Of a stretch of 64,000 nt of DNA, positions 37,247-46,039 are shown piece by piece. Below the pieces are notes generated by a model, which searched no databases, was not told the DNA's origin, and was given only the letters and a program-made list of their open reading frames with translations. The number at the start of each line of letters is the position of its first letter. Within the stretch, counting starts at the first letter, position 1. The translations under genes and the position numbers were made by a program. The DNA comes from Anaerostipes butyraticus (GTDB lineage: Bacteria > Bacillota > Clostridia > Lachnospirales > Lachnospiraceae): contig NZ_BLYI01000006.1 in the NCBI RefSeq assembly GCF_016586355.1, positions 1-64,000 on the forward strand, in the 5' to 3' direction.

Positions 37247-37540
37247 CTGAAAACTTACAGAGGAAAACATTGTGAGGATTGCACATAAAAATAGAAAAAA
37301 TATGGAAGAAATTATATAAAATGAATAGAAAATTGTTATTTTTTTGACGAAAATTTCAAAAAAAACCCTCACAAAACCGTGCTTTTTCGTATAGAGAAAA
37401 AAAGTCAGCTTCCAATTTATTAAGATTGTGTTAAAAAAAATACAATTTCCGACACAGATTGTATACAAGCGCAAGCCCAGTATTTATGCGGGTTTCAGGG
37501 ATTTGTAATATTTATTGGAATTCTTTTTAAAAATTATTAA

Positions 37541-37569
37541 TTGAAAAGAAATAAAGATTGTGATACTAT
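37541..37569 (+). promoter_or_regulatory. Promoter of the butyrate operon
   Basis: TTGAAA (37541-37546), 17-base spacer, TACTAT (37564-37569). The mRNA would have a leader of about 55 bases with GGAGGAG before the thl ATG. Confidence 0.75.
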
Positions 37570-37575
37570 TAACAC
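37558..37575 (+). promoter_or_regulatory. Candidate Rex operator over the thl -10
   Basis: TTGTGATACTATTAACAC matches the Rex consensus TTGTTAANNNNTTAACAA at 11 of 14 fixed positions and covers the -10 box. Rex represses thl-crt-hbd-bcd-etf genes in clostridia at low NADH/NAD+. No rex gene is in the window. Confidence 0.5.
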
Positions 37576-37630
37576 AACGATGATATTTATCATCAGCACT
37601 TGAAAATTAATTTTATGGAGGAGAATTGAT

Positions 37631-38821
37631 ATGGCAAAGAAAGTAGTTATCGCAGGAGCATGCCGTACAGCAATTGGTAAAATGGGCGGAGGATTAAGCA
37701 CGACTCCGGCAGCAGATCTTGGTTCAATCGTAATCAAAGAAGCATTAAACAGAGCTGGGGTTCCGGCTGACAAAGTGGACCATGTATATATGGGATGTGT
37801 AATCCAGGCTGGTTTAGGACAGAACGTTGCTCGCCAGGCTTCCATCAATGCAGGCCTTCCAATCGAAGTACCGGCAGTTACAGTAAACGTAGTTTGTGGA
37901 TCTGGTCTTAACTGTGTAAACATGGCAGCACAGATGATTCAGGCAGGAGATGCTGACATCGTAGTTGCAGGTGGTATGGAAAACATGTCAATGGCTCCAT
38001 TCGCATTACAGAAAGCTCGTTTCGGATATCGTATGAACAACGGCGTTCTGGTTGATACAATGGTAAATGACGCGTTAACAGATGCATTCAATCATTATCA
38101 TATGATGATCACAGCAGAGAACGTTGCAGAACAGTGGAACTTAACTCGTGAAGAGTTAGATGCTTTTGCAGCAAAATCTCAGCAGAAAGCTGTTGCAGCA
38201 CAGGAAGCTGGAAAATTCAAAGATGAGATCGTTCCTGTAGAAGTAAAACAGAGAAAGAAAACAGTGATCGTTGATACAGACGAGGGACCAAGACCGGGAA
38301 CAACAGAAGAAACACTTGCAGGATTAAGATGCTGCTCAGGAAAAGCAGACGGAATGGTAACAGCAGGTAACGCTTCCGGAATCAATGACGGTGCAGCAGC
38401 AGTTGTTGTAATGAGCGAAGAAAAAGCAAAAGAATTAGGTGTAACACCAATGGCTACATACATCACAGGAGCTCTTGGCGGTGTTGATCCTAAGATCATG
38501 GGTGTCGGACCGGTAGCATCTACAAAGAAAGCATTCGCTAAATCCGGACTTACAATCGATGATATGGACTTAGTAGAAGCAAACGAAGCTTTCGCAGCTC
38601 AGTCTGTAGCAGTAGCAAAAGAATTAAACTTCAATATGGATAAAGTCAATGTTAACGGTGGAGCAATCGCTCTTGGACATCCGGTAGGAGCTTCAGGATG
38701 CCGTATCCTTGTTACACTGCTTCATGAAATGCAGAGAAGAGATGACGTGAAGAAAGGTCTTGCAACTCTTTGCATCGGCGGTGGAATGGGCTGCTCAACA
38801 ATCGTTGAAAAATACGAATAA
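37631..38821 (+). CDS. thl: Acetyl-CoA acetyltransferase (thiolase)
   Basis: A 396-residue biosynthetic thiolase joining two acetyl-CoA to acetoacetyl-CoA, the first step to butyrate. The nucleophilic Cys is in [11 protein letters not shown] (near 89), the catalytic His in [14 protein letters not shown], and the second Cys in CIGGGMGCS. First gene of the butyrate operon. Codon use here and in the next five genes is cleaner than around (many AAA, GCA, CGT), fitting high expression. Confidence 0.95.
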   Translation: MAKKVVIAGACRTAIGKMGGGLSTTPAADLGSIVIKEALNRAGVPADKVDHVYMGCVIQAGLGQNVARQASINAGLPIEVPAVTVNVVCGSGLNCVNMAAQMIQAGDADIVVAGGMENMSMAPFALQKARFGYRMNNGVLVDTMVNDALTDAFNHYHMMITAENVAEQWNLTREELDAFAAKSQQKAVAAQEAGKFKDEIVPVEVKQRKKTVIVDTDEGPRPGTTEETLAGLRCCSGKADGMVTAGNASGINDGAAAVVVMSEEKAKELGVTPMATYITGALGGVDPKIMGVGPVASTKKAFAKSGLTIDDMDLVEANEAFAAQSVAVAKELNFNMDKVNVNGGAIALGHPVGASGCRILVTLLHEMQRRDDVKKGLATLCIGGGMGCSTIVEKYE

Positions 38822-38865
38822 AACCTGTAGATTTTACTGAAACGATGGGAAAGGAGAATTCTAAG

Positions 38866-39642
38866 ATGGAATTCGTTACATATGAACAGGATGGTTTTGT
38901 CGGAATCGTGACGATCAACCGTCCAAAAGCGTTAAACGCACTGAACAGTGAAGTGTTAAAAGAAATCGAAGCAGCATTTGACGCAATCGATCTGGATGCG
39001 ACAAGAGCTGTCATTCTGACAGGAGCAGGAGAAAAATCTTTCGTTGCAGGTGCTGATATCGGAGAGATGAGCACACTGACAAAAGAAGAAGGAGAAGCAT
39101 TCGGTAAAACAGGAAACGATGTATTCCGTAAGATCGAAACATTCCCGATTCCTGTAATCGCTGCAGTCAACGGATTCGCCCTTGGCGGAGGATGCGAGAT
39201 CTCCATGAGCTGTGATATCAGACTCTGCTCTGACAACGCTGTTTTCGGACAGCCTGAAGTAGGACTCGGAATTACTCCGGGATTTGGCGGAACACAGAGA
39301 CTTGCACGTCTTGTAGGCGCTGGAAAAGCAAAAGAGATGATTTACACTGCTTTCAACATCAAGGCAGACGAAGCATACAGAATCGGTCTTGTAAATGCCG
39401 TATATCCACAGGCTGAGCTTATGGACGCAGCAAAGAAGATGGCTGCAAAGATCGCAAAGAACGCTCCGATCGCAGTCCGCGCATGCAAGAAAGCGATCAA
39501 CGAAGGCCTTGACGCAGATATGGATCAGGCAATCGTGATCGAAGAGAAAGCATTCGGAAGCTGCTTCGAGACAGAAGATCAGAAAGCAGGAATGGAAGCA
39601 TTCTTAAATAAAACAAAAGTAGACGGATTTAAAAACAAATAG
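38866..39642 (+). CDS. crt: 3-hydroxybutyryl-CoA dehydratase (crotonase)
   Basis: A 258-residue crotonase turning 3-hydroxybutyryl-CoA into crotonyl-CoA. Oxyanion-hole segments are AGADIGEM and FALGGGCEISM, with catalytic glutamates in GGGCEISMSCD and GQPEVGLGITPGFGGTQRL. ATG 38866 has AAAGGAG eight bases upstream, better than 38845. It follows thl by 44 bases. Confidence 0.95.
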   Translation: MEFVTYEQDGFVGIVTINRPKALNALNSEVLKEIEAAFDAIDLDATRAVILTGAGEKSFVAGADIGEMSTLTKEEGEAFGKTGNDVFRKIETFPIPVIAAVNGFALGGGCEISMSCDIRLCSDNAVFGQPEVGLGITPGFGGTQRLARLVGAGKAKEMIYTAFNIKADEAYRIGLVNAVYPQAELMDAAKKMAAKIAKNAPIAVRACKKAINEGLDADMDQAIVIEEKAFGSCFETEDQKAGMEAFLNKTKVDGFKNK

Positions 39643-39717
39643 TCAGTTTTGGATCATGCTGCCGGCACTGCCGGCGGCGGATTCTTCATGAGTTTATATT
39701 TATTAGGAGGAATTAGA

Positions 39718-40557
39718 ATGAAAGTTGGAGTTATCGGTGCTGGAACAATGGGCAGCGGAATTGCACAGGCATTTGCCCAGACAGAAGGATATGAAGTTTG
39801 CCTTTGCGACATCAATGATGAATTTGCTGCAAACGGAAAAGCAAAGATCGCAAAAGGATTTGAAAAACGTATTGCAAGAGGAAAAATGGATCAGGAAACA
39901 GCAGACGCTGTTCTTGCAAAAATCACAACTGGTACAAAAGAAATCTGTACAGACTGTGATCTGATCGTTGAAGCAGCGATTGAAAACATGGAAATCAAAA
40001 AACAGACATTCAAAGAACTGCAGGATATCTGTAAAGCAGATGCTATTTTCGCAACTAACACATCTTCTTTATCTATCACAGAAATCGGTGCAGGACTTGA
40101 TCGTCCATTGATCGGAATGCATTTCTTCAACCCTGCTCCAGTTATGAAACTGATTGAAGTAATCGCAGGAATCAATACACCAAAAGAGACAGTTGACAAG
40201 ATCGTTGCAATTTCTGAAGAAATCGGAAAGACTCCTGTACAGGTAGAAGAAGGAGCAGGATTCGTAGTTAACAGAATCTTAATCCCAATGATCAACGAAG
40301 CAATCGGAATCTATGCAGATGGAATCGCTTCTGTAGAAGGAATTGACACTGCAATGAAACTGGGAGCAAATCATCCGATGGGACCTTTAGCACTTGGTGA
40401 CTTAGTAGGTCTTGATGTCTGCCTTGCAATCATGGAAGTACTTTACAATGAATTTGGTGATCCAAAATATCGTCCGCATCCATTATTAAGAAAGATGGTT
40501 CGTGGAGGATTATTAGGACAGAAGACTGGTAAAGGATTCTACGATTATAGCAAATAA
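39718..40557 (+). CDS. hbd: 3-hydroxybutyryl-CoA dehydrogenase
   Basis: A 279-residue enzyme reducing acetoacetyl-CoA to 3-hydroxybutyryl-CoA. N-terminal Rossmann motif [14 protein letters not shown], catalytic His in [16 protein letters not shown] (near 138), C-terminal dimer domain with [24 protein letters not shown] lies eight bases before ATG 39718; a longer reading from 39649 is ignored. A GC-rich GCCGGC repeat lies between crt and hbd. Confidence 0.95.
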   Translation: MKVGVIGAGTMGSGIAQAFAQTEGYEVCLCDINDEFAANGKAKIAKGFEKRIARGKMDQETADAVLAKITTGTKEICTDCDLIVEAAIENMEIKKQTFKELQDICKADAIFATNTSSLSITEIGAGLDRPLIGMHFFNPAPVMKLIEVIAGINTPKETVDKIVAISEEIGKTPVQVEEGAGFVVNRILIPMINEAIGIYADGIASVEGIDTAMKLGANHPMGPLALGDLVGLDVCLAIMEVLYNEFGDPKYRPHPLLRKMVRGGLLGQKTGKGFYDYSK

Positions 40558-40570
40558 GATTGAGAGCTTT

Positions 40571-40611
40571 TCTTCCGCATTGGTTTTTTCAGGGAGGACT
40601 GGTGCGGAAGA
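40571..40611 (+). other. Hairpin between hbd and bcd
   Basis: TCTTCCGCA (40571-40579) pairs perfectly with TGCGGAAGA (40603-40611) around a 23-base loop that contains TTTTTT. No T run follows, so it is probably an mRNA stability or processing element rather than a terminator. Confidence 0.5.
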
Positions 40612-40646
40612 TTAACTTTATAGAATCAATTATGGAGGAATAAAGA

Positions 40647-41798
40647 ATGGATTTCACATTAAGTAAGAAACATGAGATGGCTAGAACTCTCTTCAAAGAG
40701 TTTGCCGAGAAAGAAGTAAAGCCTCTTGCACAGGACGTGGATGAAAATGAACAGTTCCCGGAAGAAACTGTTGCAAAAATGGCAAAAAGCGGATTCCTTG
40801 GTATTCCGATTCCGAAAGAATACGGCGGACAGGGATGCGATCCTCTTACCTACATTATGTGTGTGGAAGAGTTATCTAAAGTTTGCGGTACAACAGGCGT
40901 TATCGTATCTGCTCATACATCATTATGTATGGATCCGATCTTAACATTCGGTACAGAAGAGCAGAAGAAAAAATATCTTCCGGATCTGGCTTCCGGTAAG
41001 AAATTAGGAGCTTTCGGTCTGACAGAGCCAGGAGCTGGTACAGACGCTCAGGGACAGCAGACAAAAGCTGTATTAGATGGAGACGAGTGGGTATTAAACG
41101 GATCTAAATGCTTCATCACAAACGGTAAATACGCAGATGTTTACATCATCATCGCTGTAACAGGAACCGTTGAAAAACGTGGAAGAAAGCAGAAAGAGAT
41201 TTCTTCTTTCATCGTTGAAAAAGGAACACCGGGATTCTCCTTCGGAACAAAAGAAAAGAAGATGGGTATCCGCGGTTCAGCTACATATGAACTGATCTTT
41301 GAAGACTGCCGTATTCCAAAAGAGAACCTTTTAGGAAAGAAAGGAAAAGGATTCGGTATCGCAATGCATACTCTTGACGGAGGACGTATTGGTATTGCTT
41401 CCCAGGCACTTGGTCTTGCAGAAGGTGCATTAGAGCGCACGATCGAATATGTAAAAGAAAGAAAACAGTTCGGACGTACGATCGGACAGTTCCAGAATAC
41501 ACAGTTCCAGTTAGCAGATATGGCTACAAAAGTAGAAGCTGCTAAGAACCTGGTATACAAAGCTGCTATGGCAAAAGCTACACAGAAGACATACAGTGTG
41601 GAAGCTGCTATGGCTAAATTATACGCAGCAGAAGTTGCTATGGAAGTAACAACAAAAGCTGTTCAGTTGCATGGTGGTTATGGATATATCAGAGAATACG
41701 AAGTAGAACGTATGATGCGTGATGCTAAGATCACAGAAATCTACGAAGGAACATCAGAAGTTCAGCGTATGGTAATTTCTGGAAGCTTATTGAAATAA
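40647..41798 (+). CDS. bcd: Butyryl-CoA dehydrogenase
   Basis: A 383-residue FAD acyl-CoA dehydrogenase that reduces crotonyl-CoA to butyryl-CoA. FAD/substrate motifs FGLTEPGAGTDAQG and FITNGKYAD; the catalytic glutamate is in IYEGTSEVQRMVI near the end. With the EtfAB pair encoded next it forms the electron-bifurcating complex that also reduces ferredoxin with NADH. Confidence 0.95.
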   Translation: MDFTLSKKHEMARTLFKEFAEKEVKPLAQDVDENEQFPEETVAKMAKSGFLGIPIPKEYGGQGCDPLTYIMCVEELSKVCGTTGVIVSAHTSLCMDPILTFGTEEQKKKYLPDLASGKKLGAFGLTEPGAGTDAQGQQTKAVLDGDEWVLNGSKCFITNGKYADVYIIIAVTGTVEKRGRKQKEISSFIVEKGTPGFSFGTKEKKMGIRGSATYELIFEDCRIPKENLLGKKGKGFGIAMHTLDGGRIGIASQALGLAEGALERTIEYVKERKQFGRTIGQFQNTQFQLADMATKVEAAKNLVYKAAMAKATQKTYSVEAAMAKLYAAEVAMEVTTKAVQLHGGYGYIREYEVERMMRDAKITEIYEGTSEVQRMVISGSLLK

Positions 41799-41811
41799 GG
41801 GAGGTAATACC

Positions 41812-42594
41812 GTGAAGATAGTTGTTTGTATAAAACAGGTACCAGATACAAAAGGCGGAGTTAAATTCAATCCGGATGGTACATTAGACAGAGGTGCAAT
41901 GCTTACAATCATGAACCCAGATGACAAAGCTGGTCTGGAAGCTGCACTTAGAATCAAAGACGAATATGGAGCAGAAGTTACTGTTCTTACTATGGGACTT
42001 CCAAAAGCCGATGAAGTTCTTCGTGAGGCTATGGCTATGGGAGCAGACAAAGGAATCCTTGTAACCGACAGAGTCCTCGGAGGAGCAGATACATGGGCAA
42101 CCTCCACAACAATCGCAGGAGCGATCAGAAACCTGGATTATGACCTGATCATCACAGGACGTCAGGCAATCGACGGTGATACAGCCCAGGTTGGACCTCA
42201 GATTTCCGAACATCTGGATATTCCTGTTATTTCTTATGCACAGGATATCAAAATCGAAGGAGACAGCGTAATCGTTCAGCGTCAGTATGACGACAGATAT
42301 CATGTAGTAAAAGCAAAAATGCCTTGCCTGATCACTGCATTATCTGAATTAAACGAGCCACGTTACATGACACCAGGCGGAATTTTTGATGCTTATGATG
42401 CAGAAGTAACAACATGGGGAAGAAAAGATCTGAAAGATGTAGATGATTCTAATCTTGGTCTTGCAGGATCTCCTACAAAGATCGCGAAAGCATCTGACAA
42501 AGTGAGAAAAGGTGCTGGAGAGAAAGTTACTCTTGATCCAGAAGAAGCAGTCAATTATATCGTTGATAAATTAACTGAAAAACATGTAATTTAA
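41812..42594 (+). CDS. etfB: Electron transfer flavoprotein beta subunit
   Basis: A 260-residue EtfB (MKIVVCIKQVPDT, then DLIITGRQAIDGDTAQVGPQ). It binds the second flavin used in bifurcation with Bcd. GTG start at 41812 with GGGAGG seven bases upstream, 13 bases after bcd. Confidence 0.94.
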   Translation: MKIVVCIKQVPDTKGGVKFNPDGTLDRGAMLTIMNPDDKAGLEAALRIKDEYGAEVTVLTMGLPKADEVLREAMAMGADKGILVTDRVLGGADTWATSTTIAGAIRNLDYDLIITGRQAIDGDTAQVGPQISEHLDIPVISYAQDIKIEGDSVIVQRQYDDRYHVVKAKMPCLITALSELNEPRYMTPGGIFDAYDAEVTTWGRKDLKDVDDSNLGLAGSPTKIAKASDKVRKGAGEKVTLDPEEAVNYIVDKLTEKHVI

Positions 42595-42713
42595 GGAATT
42601 TTCGAGACAAGATTTCTTAGCCTTCGGCGGATGCCGCGGATTCTGTGTTTTGCACGGAGTCCCGGTTGGCAAGTACGTCGCGGCGCACTTGAAAGGAAAT
42701 AAAGGAGAAGAAA

Positions 42714-43748
42714 ATGGGTTTAGAAGAATATAAAGGCGTATTTGTCTTTGCACAGCAGGTAGACAATGAGTTAAGCGGAATCGCTTTCGAACTGCTCGGC
42801 AAAGCAAAAGACTTAGCAAAAGACTTAGACACAGATGTAACAGCAGTTCTTGTTGGTTCTGACGTAAAAGGACTGGTAGATGATCTCGCAAAATACGGCG
42901 CAGACAAAGTAATCGTTGTAGACGATCCTGAACTGAAAGACTACAGAACAGAACCATATACACATGCACTTGCATCTGTAATCAATGAATACAAACCGGA
43001 AATCATGCTGGTAGGTGCAACAGCCATCGGACGTGACTTAGGTCCTCGTGTATCCGCAAGGGTTGCAACAGGTCTGACAGCTGACTGTACTGTACTTGAG
43101 ATTGGTGATTTCCCATTAAATCCGATTCCAGGAAAAGAGCAGAAACACAATCAGCTGCTTATGACACGTCCTGCATTCGGTGGAAATACAATCGCAACAA
43201 TTGCCTGCCCGGACAACCGTCCACAGATGGCAACTGTACGTCCTGGTGTTATGCAGAAGATTGATCCGATCGAAGGAGCAAAAGCTGAAGTGATCGAATT
43301 CAATCCAGGATTTACACCAAACGACAAATATGTAGAAATCCTTGATGTTGTAAAATCCGTATCTGATGTTGTTGATATCATGGATGCTAAGATCCTTGTA
43401 TCCGGCGGACGTGGAGTTGGAGAAGAAGGATTCGCTATGTTAAGAGAATTAGCAGATGTTCTCGGCGGAGAAGTCAGCTGCTCTCGTGCTGTAGTAGACA
43501 ACGGATGGCAGCCAAAAGACCTTCAGGTAGGACAGACAGGAAAAACAGTACGTCCTAATGTATACTTCGCAATCGGTATTTCTGGAGCAATCCAGCATGT
43601 TGCAGGTATGGAAGAGTCTGACATCATCATTGCAATCAACAAAGATGAGACAGCTCCTATCTTTGATGTAGCAGATTACGGTATTGTTGGAGATCTTAAT
43701 AAGATCGTTCCGGCTTTAACAGAAAAATTAAAAGCTGTTGTAAAATAA
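42714..43748 (+). CDS. etfA: Electron transfer flavoprotein alpha subunit
   Basis: A 344-residue EtfA. The C-terminal FAD domain shows SGGRGVGEEGFAML, GASRAVVDNGW-like ACSRAVVDNGW (here SCSRAVVDNGW), VGQTGKTVRPNVYFAIGISGAIQH. It completes the operon. A 119-base, unusually GC-rich gap with two small hairpins separates it from etfB, the longest gap inside the operon. AAAGGAG upstream. Confidence 0.94.
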   Translation: MGLEEYKGVFVFAQQVDNELSGIAFELLGKAKDLAKDLDTDVTAVLVGSDVKGLVDDLAKYGADKVIVVDDPELKDYRTEPYTHALASVINEYKPEIMLVGATAIGRDLGPRVSARVATGLTADCTVLEIGDFPLNPIPGKEQKHNQLLMTRPAFGGNTIATIACPDNRPQMATVRPGVMQKIDPIEGAKAEVIEFNPGFTPNDKYVEILDVVKSVSDVVDIMDAKILVSGGRGVGEEGFAMLRELADVLGGEVSCSRAVVDNGWQPKDLQVGQTGKTVRPNVYFAIGISGAIQHVAGMEESDIIIAINKDETAPIFDVADYGIVGDLNKIVPALTEKLKAVVK

Positions 43749-43776
43749 TCAACTTTTTACGAATTTAATCCTTTTT

Positions 43777-43826
43777 GAGAGGGGAATCTTGAGTTTTTTA
43801 GAAACAGAGAGATTCCTCTTTCTTTT
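43777..43826 (+). terminator. Terminator of the butyrate operon
   Basis: A 13-bp stem with two G-T pairs, GAGAGGGGAATCT (43777-43789) against 43810-43822, then TTTTC. Confidence 0.75.
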
Positions 43827-43885
43827 CATGTTCGGCTATGGAAATCAATGGAGGGGTTGAGAATAAATATGAAATATTTTTGCGG

Positions 43886-43914
43886 TTGACCTGGCAGGAA
43901 TATTCCTATATACT
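43886..43914 (+). promoter_or_regulatory. Promoter of the nucleoid-protein gene
   Basis: TTGACC (43886-43891), 17-base spacer, TATACT (43909-43914), 33 bases before the ATG. Confidence 0.72.
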
Positions 43915-43947
43915 CAGACAGTGAAATAGAAAAGGAAAAGGAAAGAT

Positions 43948-44967
43948 ATGTTAAAAATACAGAGAGATGATATTATAATCCGCAAAGGAATTTTGCACAT
44001 TCTTGACAGTAATAACGGTTATCTGGGGTTATCCGGAACACTTCTGGATATGGGACCGGATCTGATGGAATTTGTACGCGGACACATTTTTAAAATACTG
44101 GAAAGTGATGATGCAAAGAAATGCCAGTTTGACGGCAGTGTTTCACCGATGCTGAGTCTCCTTGAGACAATGGAAGAGACGGATGATGAGAGTTTTATTG
44201 AGGCAACCAGAGTGCTTGCTGAAAATCTTTTTGACATTATGTGCGACAGCGTGACCATTCCGTCAGCGGATCTTTTGTGTGTTACGTTCCAGTTAAATAG
44301 TGTTGTGCATCTTGCCCTTTTAAAAATGAATTATAAAATGACATACGTTCACCGACAGGATGAAAAAGACGGAAATGATATTGTCCGTCAGAGGGTCATG
44401 CCAACAGATTCTGCAAAGCTTACAGAAGCAGTGATTATTGATTTGACGGAGTATAAAGTTCAGCTGGCAGAGAAGAAATATGAGATGCTGAATGGAGATA
44501 AGATCAATTATCTTTCTGAGCGGTTTCTCCAGTGTTATGCAGATATGGCTCCAAAGAAGAAATTTCAGATCCTCAACAAGGTCATTACGGATATTAATAA
44601 CAAATATCCGGAAGACGGAGTGGATAAACGGCTGGAGGCGAAAAGCCGTCTGAGAGAAGAATTTGAAGAAAACCAGGCGTTTAAAGTAAGTGAGATCGGA
44701 GATCGTCTGTTTGGAGATCATCAGGAAAAGAAGCGGGAATTCGATGAAAAAATCGAGCGTTATGATATGCAGTACGATACTTTTACAGTTGCGAAAGAAA
44801 ATACAGTGCGTAAACTGGAGTATCAGATGATAGAGACGGATACGGGAATTGAAATTAAGATTCCGATGGAAGAATATGACCGGAAGCAAAATGTAGAGAT
44901 CATAGAAGAGCCAGGAGGAGGAAGTACGATCGTCATTAAAAATATTGAACAGGTGAAGATCAAATAG
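43948..44967 (+). CDS. 37-kDa nucleoid-associated protein (NdpA/YejK family)
   Basis: A 339-residue protein recognised by overall pattern as the NA37 family: N-terminal LGLSGTLLDMGPDLMEFVRGHIFKIL, the middle NYLSERFLQCYADMAPKKKFQILNKV and a charged end. In E. coli YejK binds DNA and topoisomerase subunits; in Firmicutes the role is not established. AAAGGAAAGG upstream. Single gene with own promoter, convergent with ldh. Confidence 0.7.
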   Translation: MLKIQRDDIIIRKGILHILDSNNGYLGLSGTLLDMGPDLMEFVRGHIFKILESDDAKKCQFDGSVSPMLSLLETMEETDDESFIEATRVLAENLFDIMCDSVTIPSADLLCVTFQLNSVVHLALLKMNYKMTYVHRQDEKDGNDIVRQRVMPTDSAKLTEAVIIDLTEYKVQLAEKKYEMLNGDKINYLSERFLQCYADMAPKKKFQILNKVITDINNKYPEDGVDKRLEAKSRLREEFEENQAFKVSEIGDRLFGDHQEKKREFDEKIERYDMQYDTFTVAKENTVRKLEYQMIETDTGIEIKIPMEEYDRKQNVEIIEEPGGGSTIVIKNIEQVKIK

Positions 44968-44977
44968 AGAAGAACGA

Positions 44978-45019
44978 AGAAGCATGCGCTGTATCCGGCC
45001 GGATACAGCGCATGCTTCT
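44978..45019. terminator. Bidirectional terminator, 42-base perfect palindrome
   Basis: Arms 44978-44998 and 44999-45019 are exact reverse complements with no spacer (21 bp as DNA). The right arm touches the ldh stop codon. It would end both convergent transcripts; T runs on both sides are short. Confidence 0.8.
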
Positions 45020-45970
45020 TTAAATGGAAAGATCCAGAGAAGCAATGACTTCTTTTAATGTTTTAGCGGATTTTGTAAGTGCCAGATGTTCCTGACCGCT
45101 CAATGGAATTTCCAAAGGCTGCTGGGCGCCGCCTCGATTTACGATCGTTGGAATGCTGAGATAAAGATCCCGGATGCCGTATTGTCCTGTCAGGAGACTG
45201 GATATAGGCAGGATGGAGTTTTTGTTCCGGATAATACTTTCTGTAATATGACTGACTGCCATAGCGATTCCATAATAAGTCGCTCCTTTGCGGTCAATAA
45301 TATCATAGGCGCTGTTTTTGACTCTGTGATAGATTGCCTCCATTGCTTCTGTGTGATGATAGTGCCCGCGAAATTCACAGAAATCATGGATGGGGATTCC
45401 AGCAACATTGGTACCGCTCCATACTGCAAGTTCACTATCGCCGTGTTCCCCGATGATAAACGCATGGATGCTTTCTGTATCAACCTTAAGATGTTCGCTT
45501 AGAAGATAACGGAACCGGGCGGAATCAAGCACTGTCCCGGATCCAAATACCCGGCTGCTTGGAAAGCCGGAAAGGCGGAAAGCCGCGTATGTGAGAATAT
45601 CCACCGGATTGGATACAATCAGGAGCAGTCCCTCACAGCCTCGCTTTGTGATCTCGGGGATGATGCTTTTCAGGATCGCAACGTTTTTGTGAACCAGATC
45701 CAGTCGGGTTTCATTTGGCTTTTGATTAGCTCCGGCTGTAATGATGATCAGGGAACAGTCGGTGATATCATCATAAGTTCCTGCATAGATGCGGGCGGTA
45801 TCTACATAAGGCCTTCCATGACTTAAATCCATGGCTTCTCCTTCGGCTTTTTTCTGGTCTGTATCAATCAGAACCAGTTCTGTAAAAAGACCCTGGTGCA
45901 TCAGGCTGAATGCGGTTGTGGCTCCAACAAATCCGCATCCGATAATGGCAGCTTTTCTCATATTGATCAT
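45020..45970 (-). CDS. ldh: L-lactate dehydrogenase
   Basis: A 316-residue NAD-dependent LDH: Rossmann motif IIGCGFVGATTAF (near 8-20), LIDTDQKKAEGEA, catalytic Asp/His in GEHGDSELAVWSG, and NPVDILTYAA. It reduces pyruvate to lactate and competes with butyrate formation for NADH. The ribosome site GGAGG lies seven bases before ATG 45970 but is buried in a perfect hairpin (see 45971-46011). It follows the CoA-transferase gene on the same strand by 69 bases. Confidence 0.94.
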   Translation of the reverse strand: MINMRKAAIIGCGFVGATTAFSLMHQGLFTELVLIDTDQKKAEGEAMDLSHGRPYVDTARIYAGTYDDITDCSLIIITAGANQKPNETRLDLVHKNVAILKSIIPEITKRGCEGLLLIVSNPVDILTYAAFRLSGFPSSRVFGSGTVLDSARFRYLLSEHLKVDTESIHAFIIGEHGDSELAVWSGTNVAGIPIHDFCEFRGHYHHTEAMEAIYHRVKNSAYDIIDRKGATYYGIAMAVSHITESIIRNKNSILPISSLLTGQYGIRDLYLSIPTIVNRGGAQQPLEIPLSGQEHLALTKSAKTLKEVIASLDLSI

Positions 45971-46011
45971 AAAAAATCCTCCTTTCCCGATTATTGTTCG
46001 GGAAAGGAGGA
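45971..46011 (-). promoter_or_regulatory. Terminator hairpin that sequesters the ldh ribosome site
   Basis: On the minus strand TCCTCCTTTCCCGA (46011-45998) pairs in all 14 positions with its complement (45990-45977), which contains AAAGGAGG of ldh. Six T follow (45976-45971), then ATG at 45970. So it has every part of an intrinsic terminator and also closes the ribosome site. Confidence 0.75.
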
Positions 46012-46039
46012 CGTTTTATTCATATAAAGTATATAATAC

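Larger units (their letters stand above)
37247..37630 (+). other. Long AT-rich leader region before thl
   Basis: No gene is seen. It holds the thl promoter near its right end, an 8-bp palindrome TGTATACA (37460 region), and two Rex-like sequences: a weak one at 37333-37350 and a better one at 37558-37575. A GATGATA/TATCATC hairpin (37579-37594) sits at the start of the mRNA. Confidence 0.6.

Noticed and set aside
43954-44967. Phage or defence origin for the NdpA-like protein
   Set aside because: No neighbouring phage or defence genes, own sigma-A promoter and host-like codon use; treated as a chromosomal gene.
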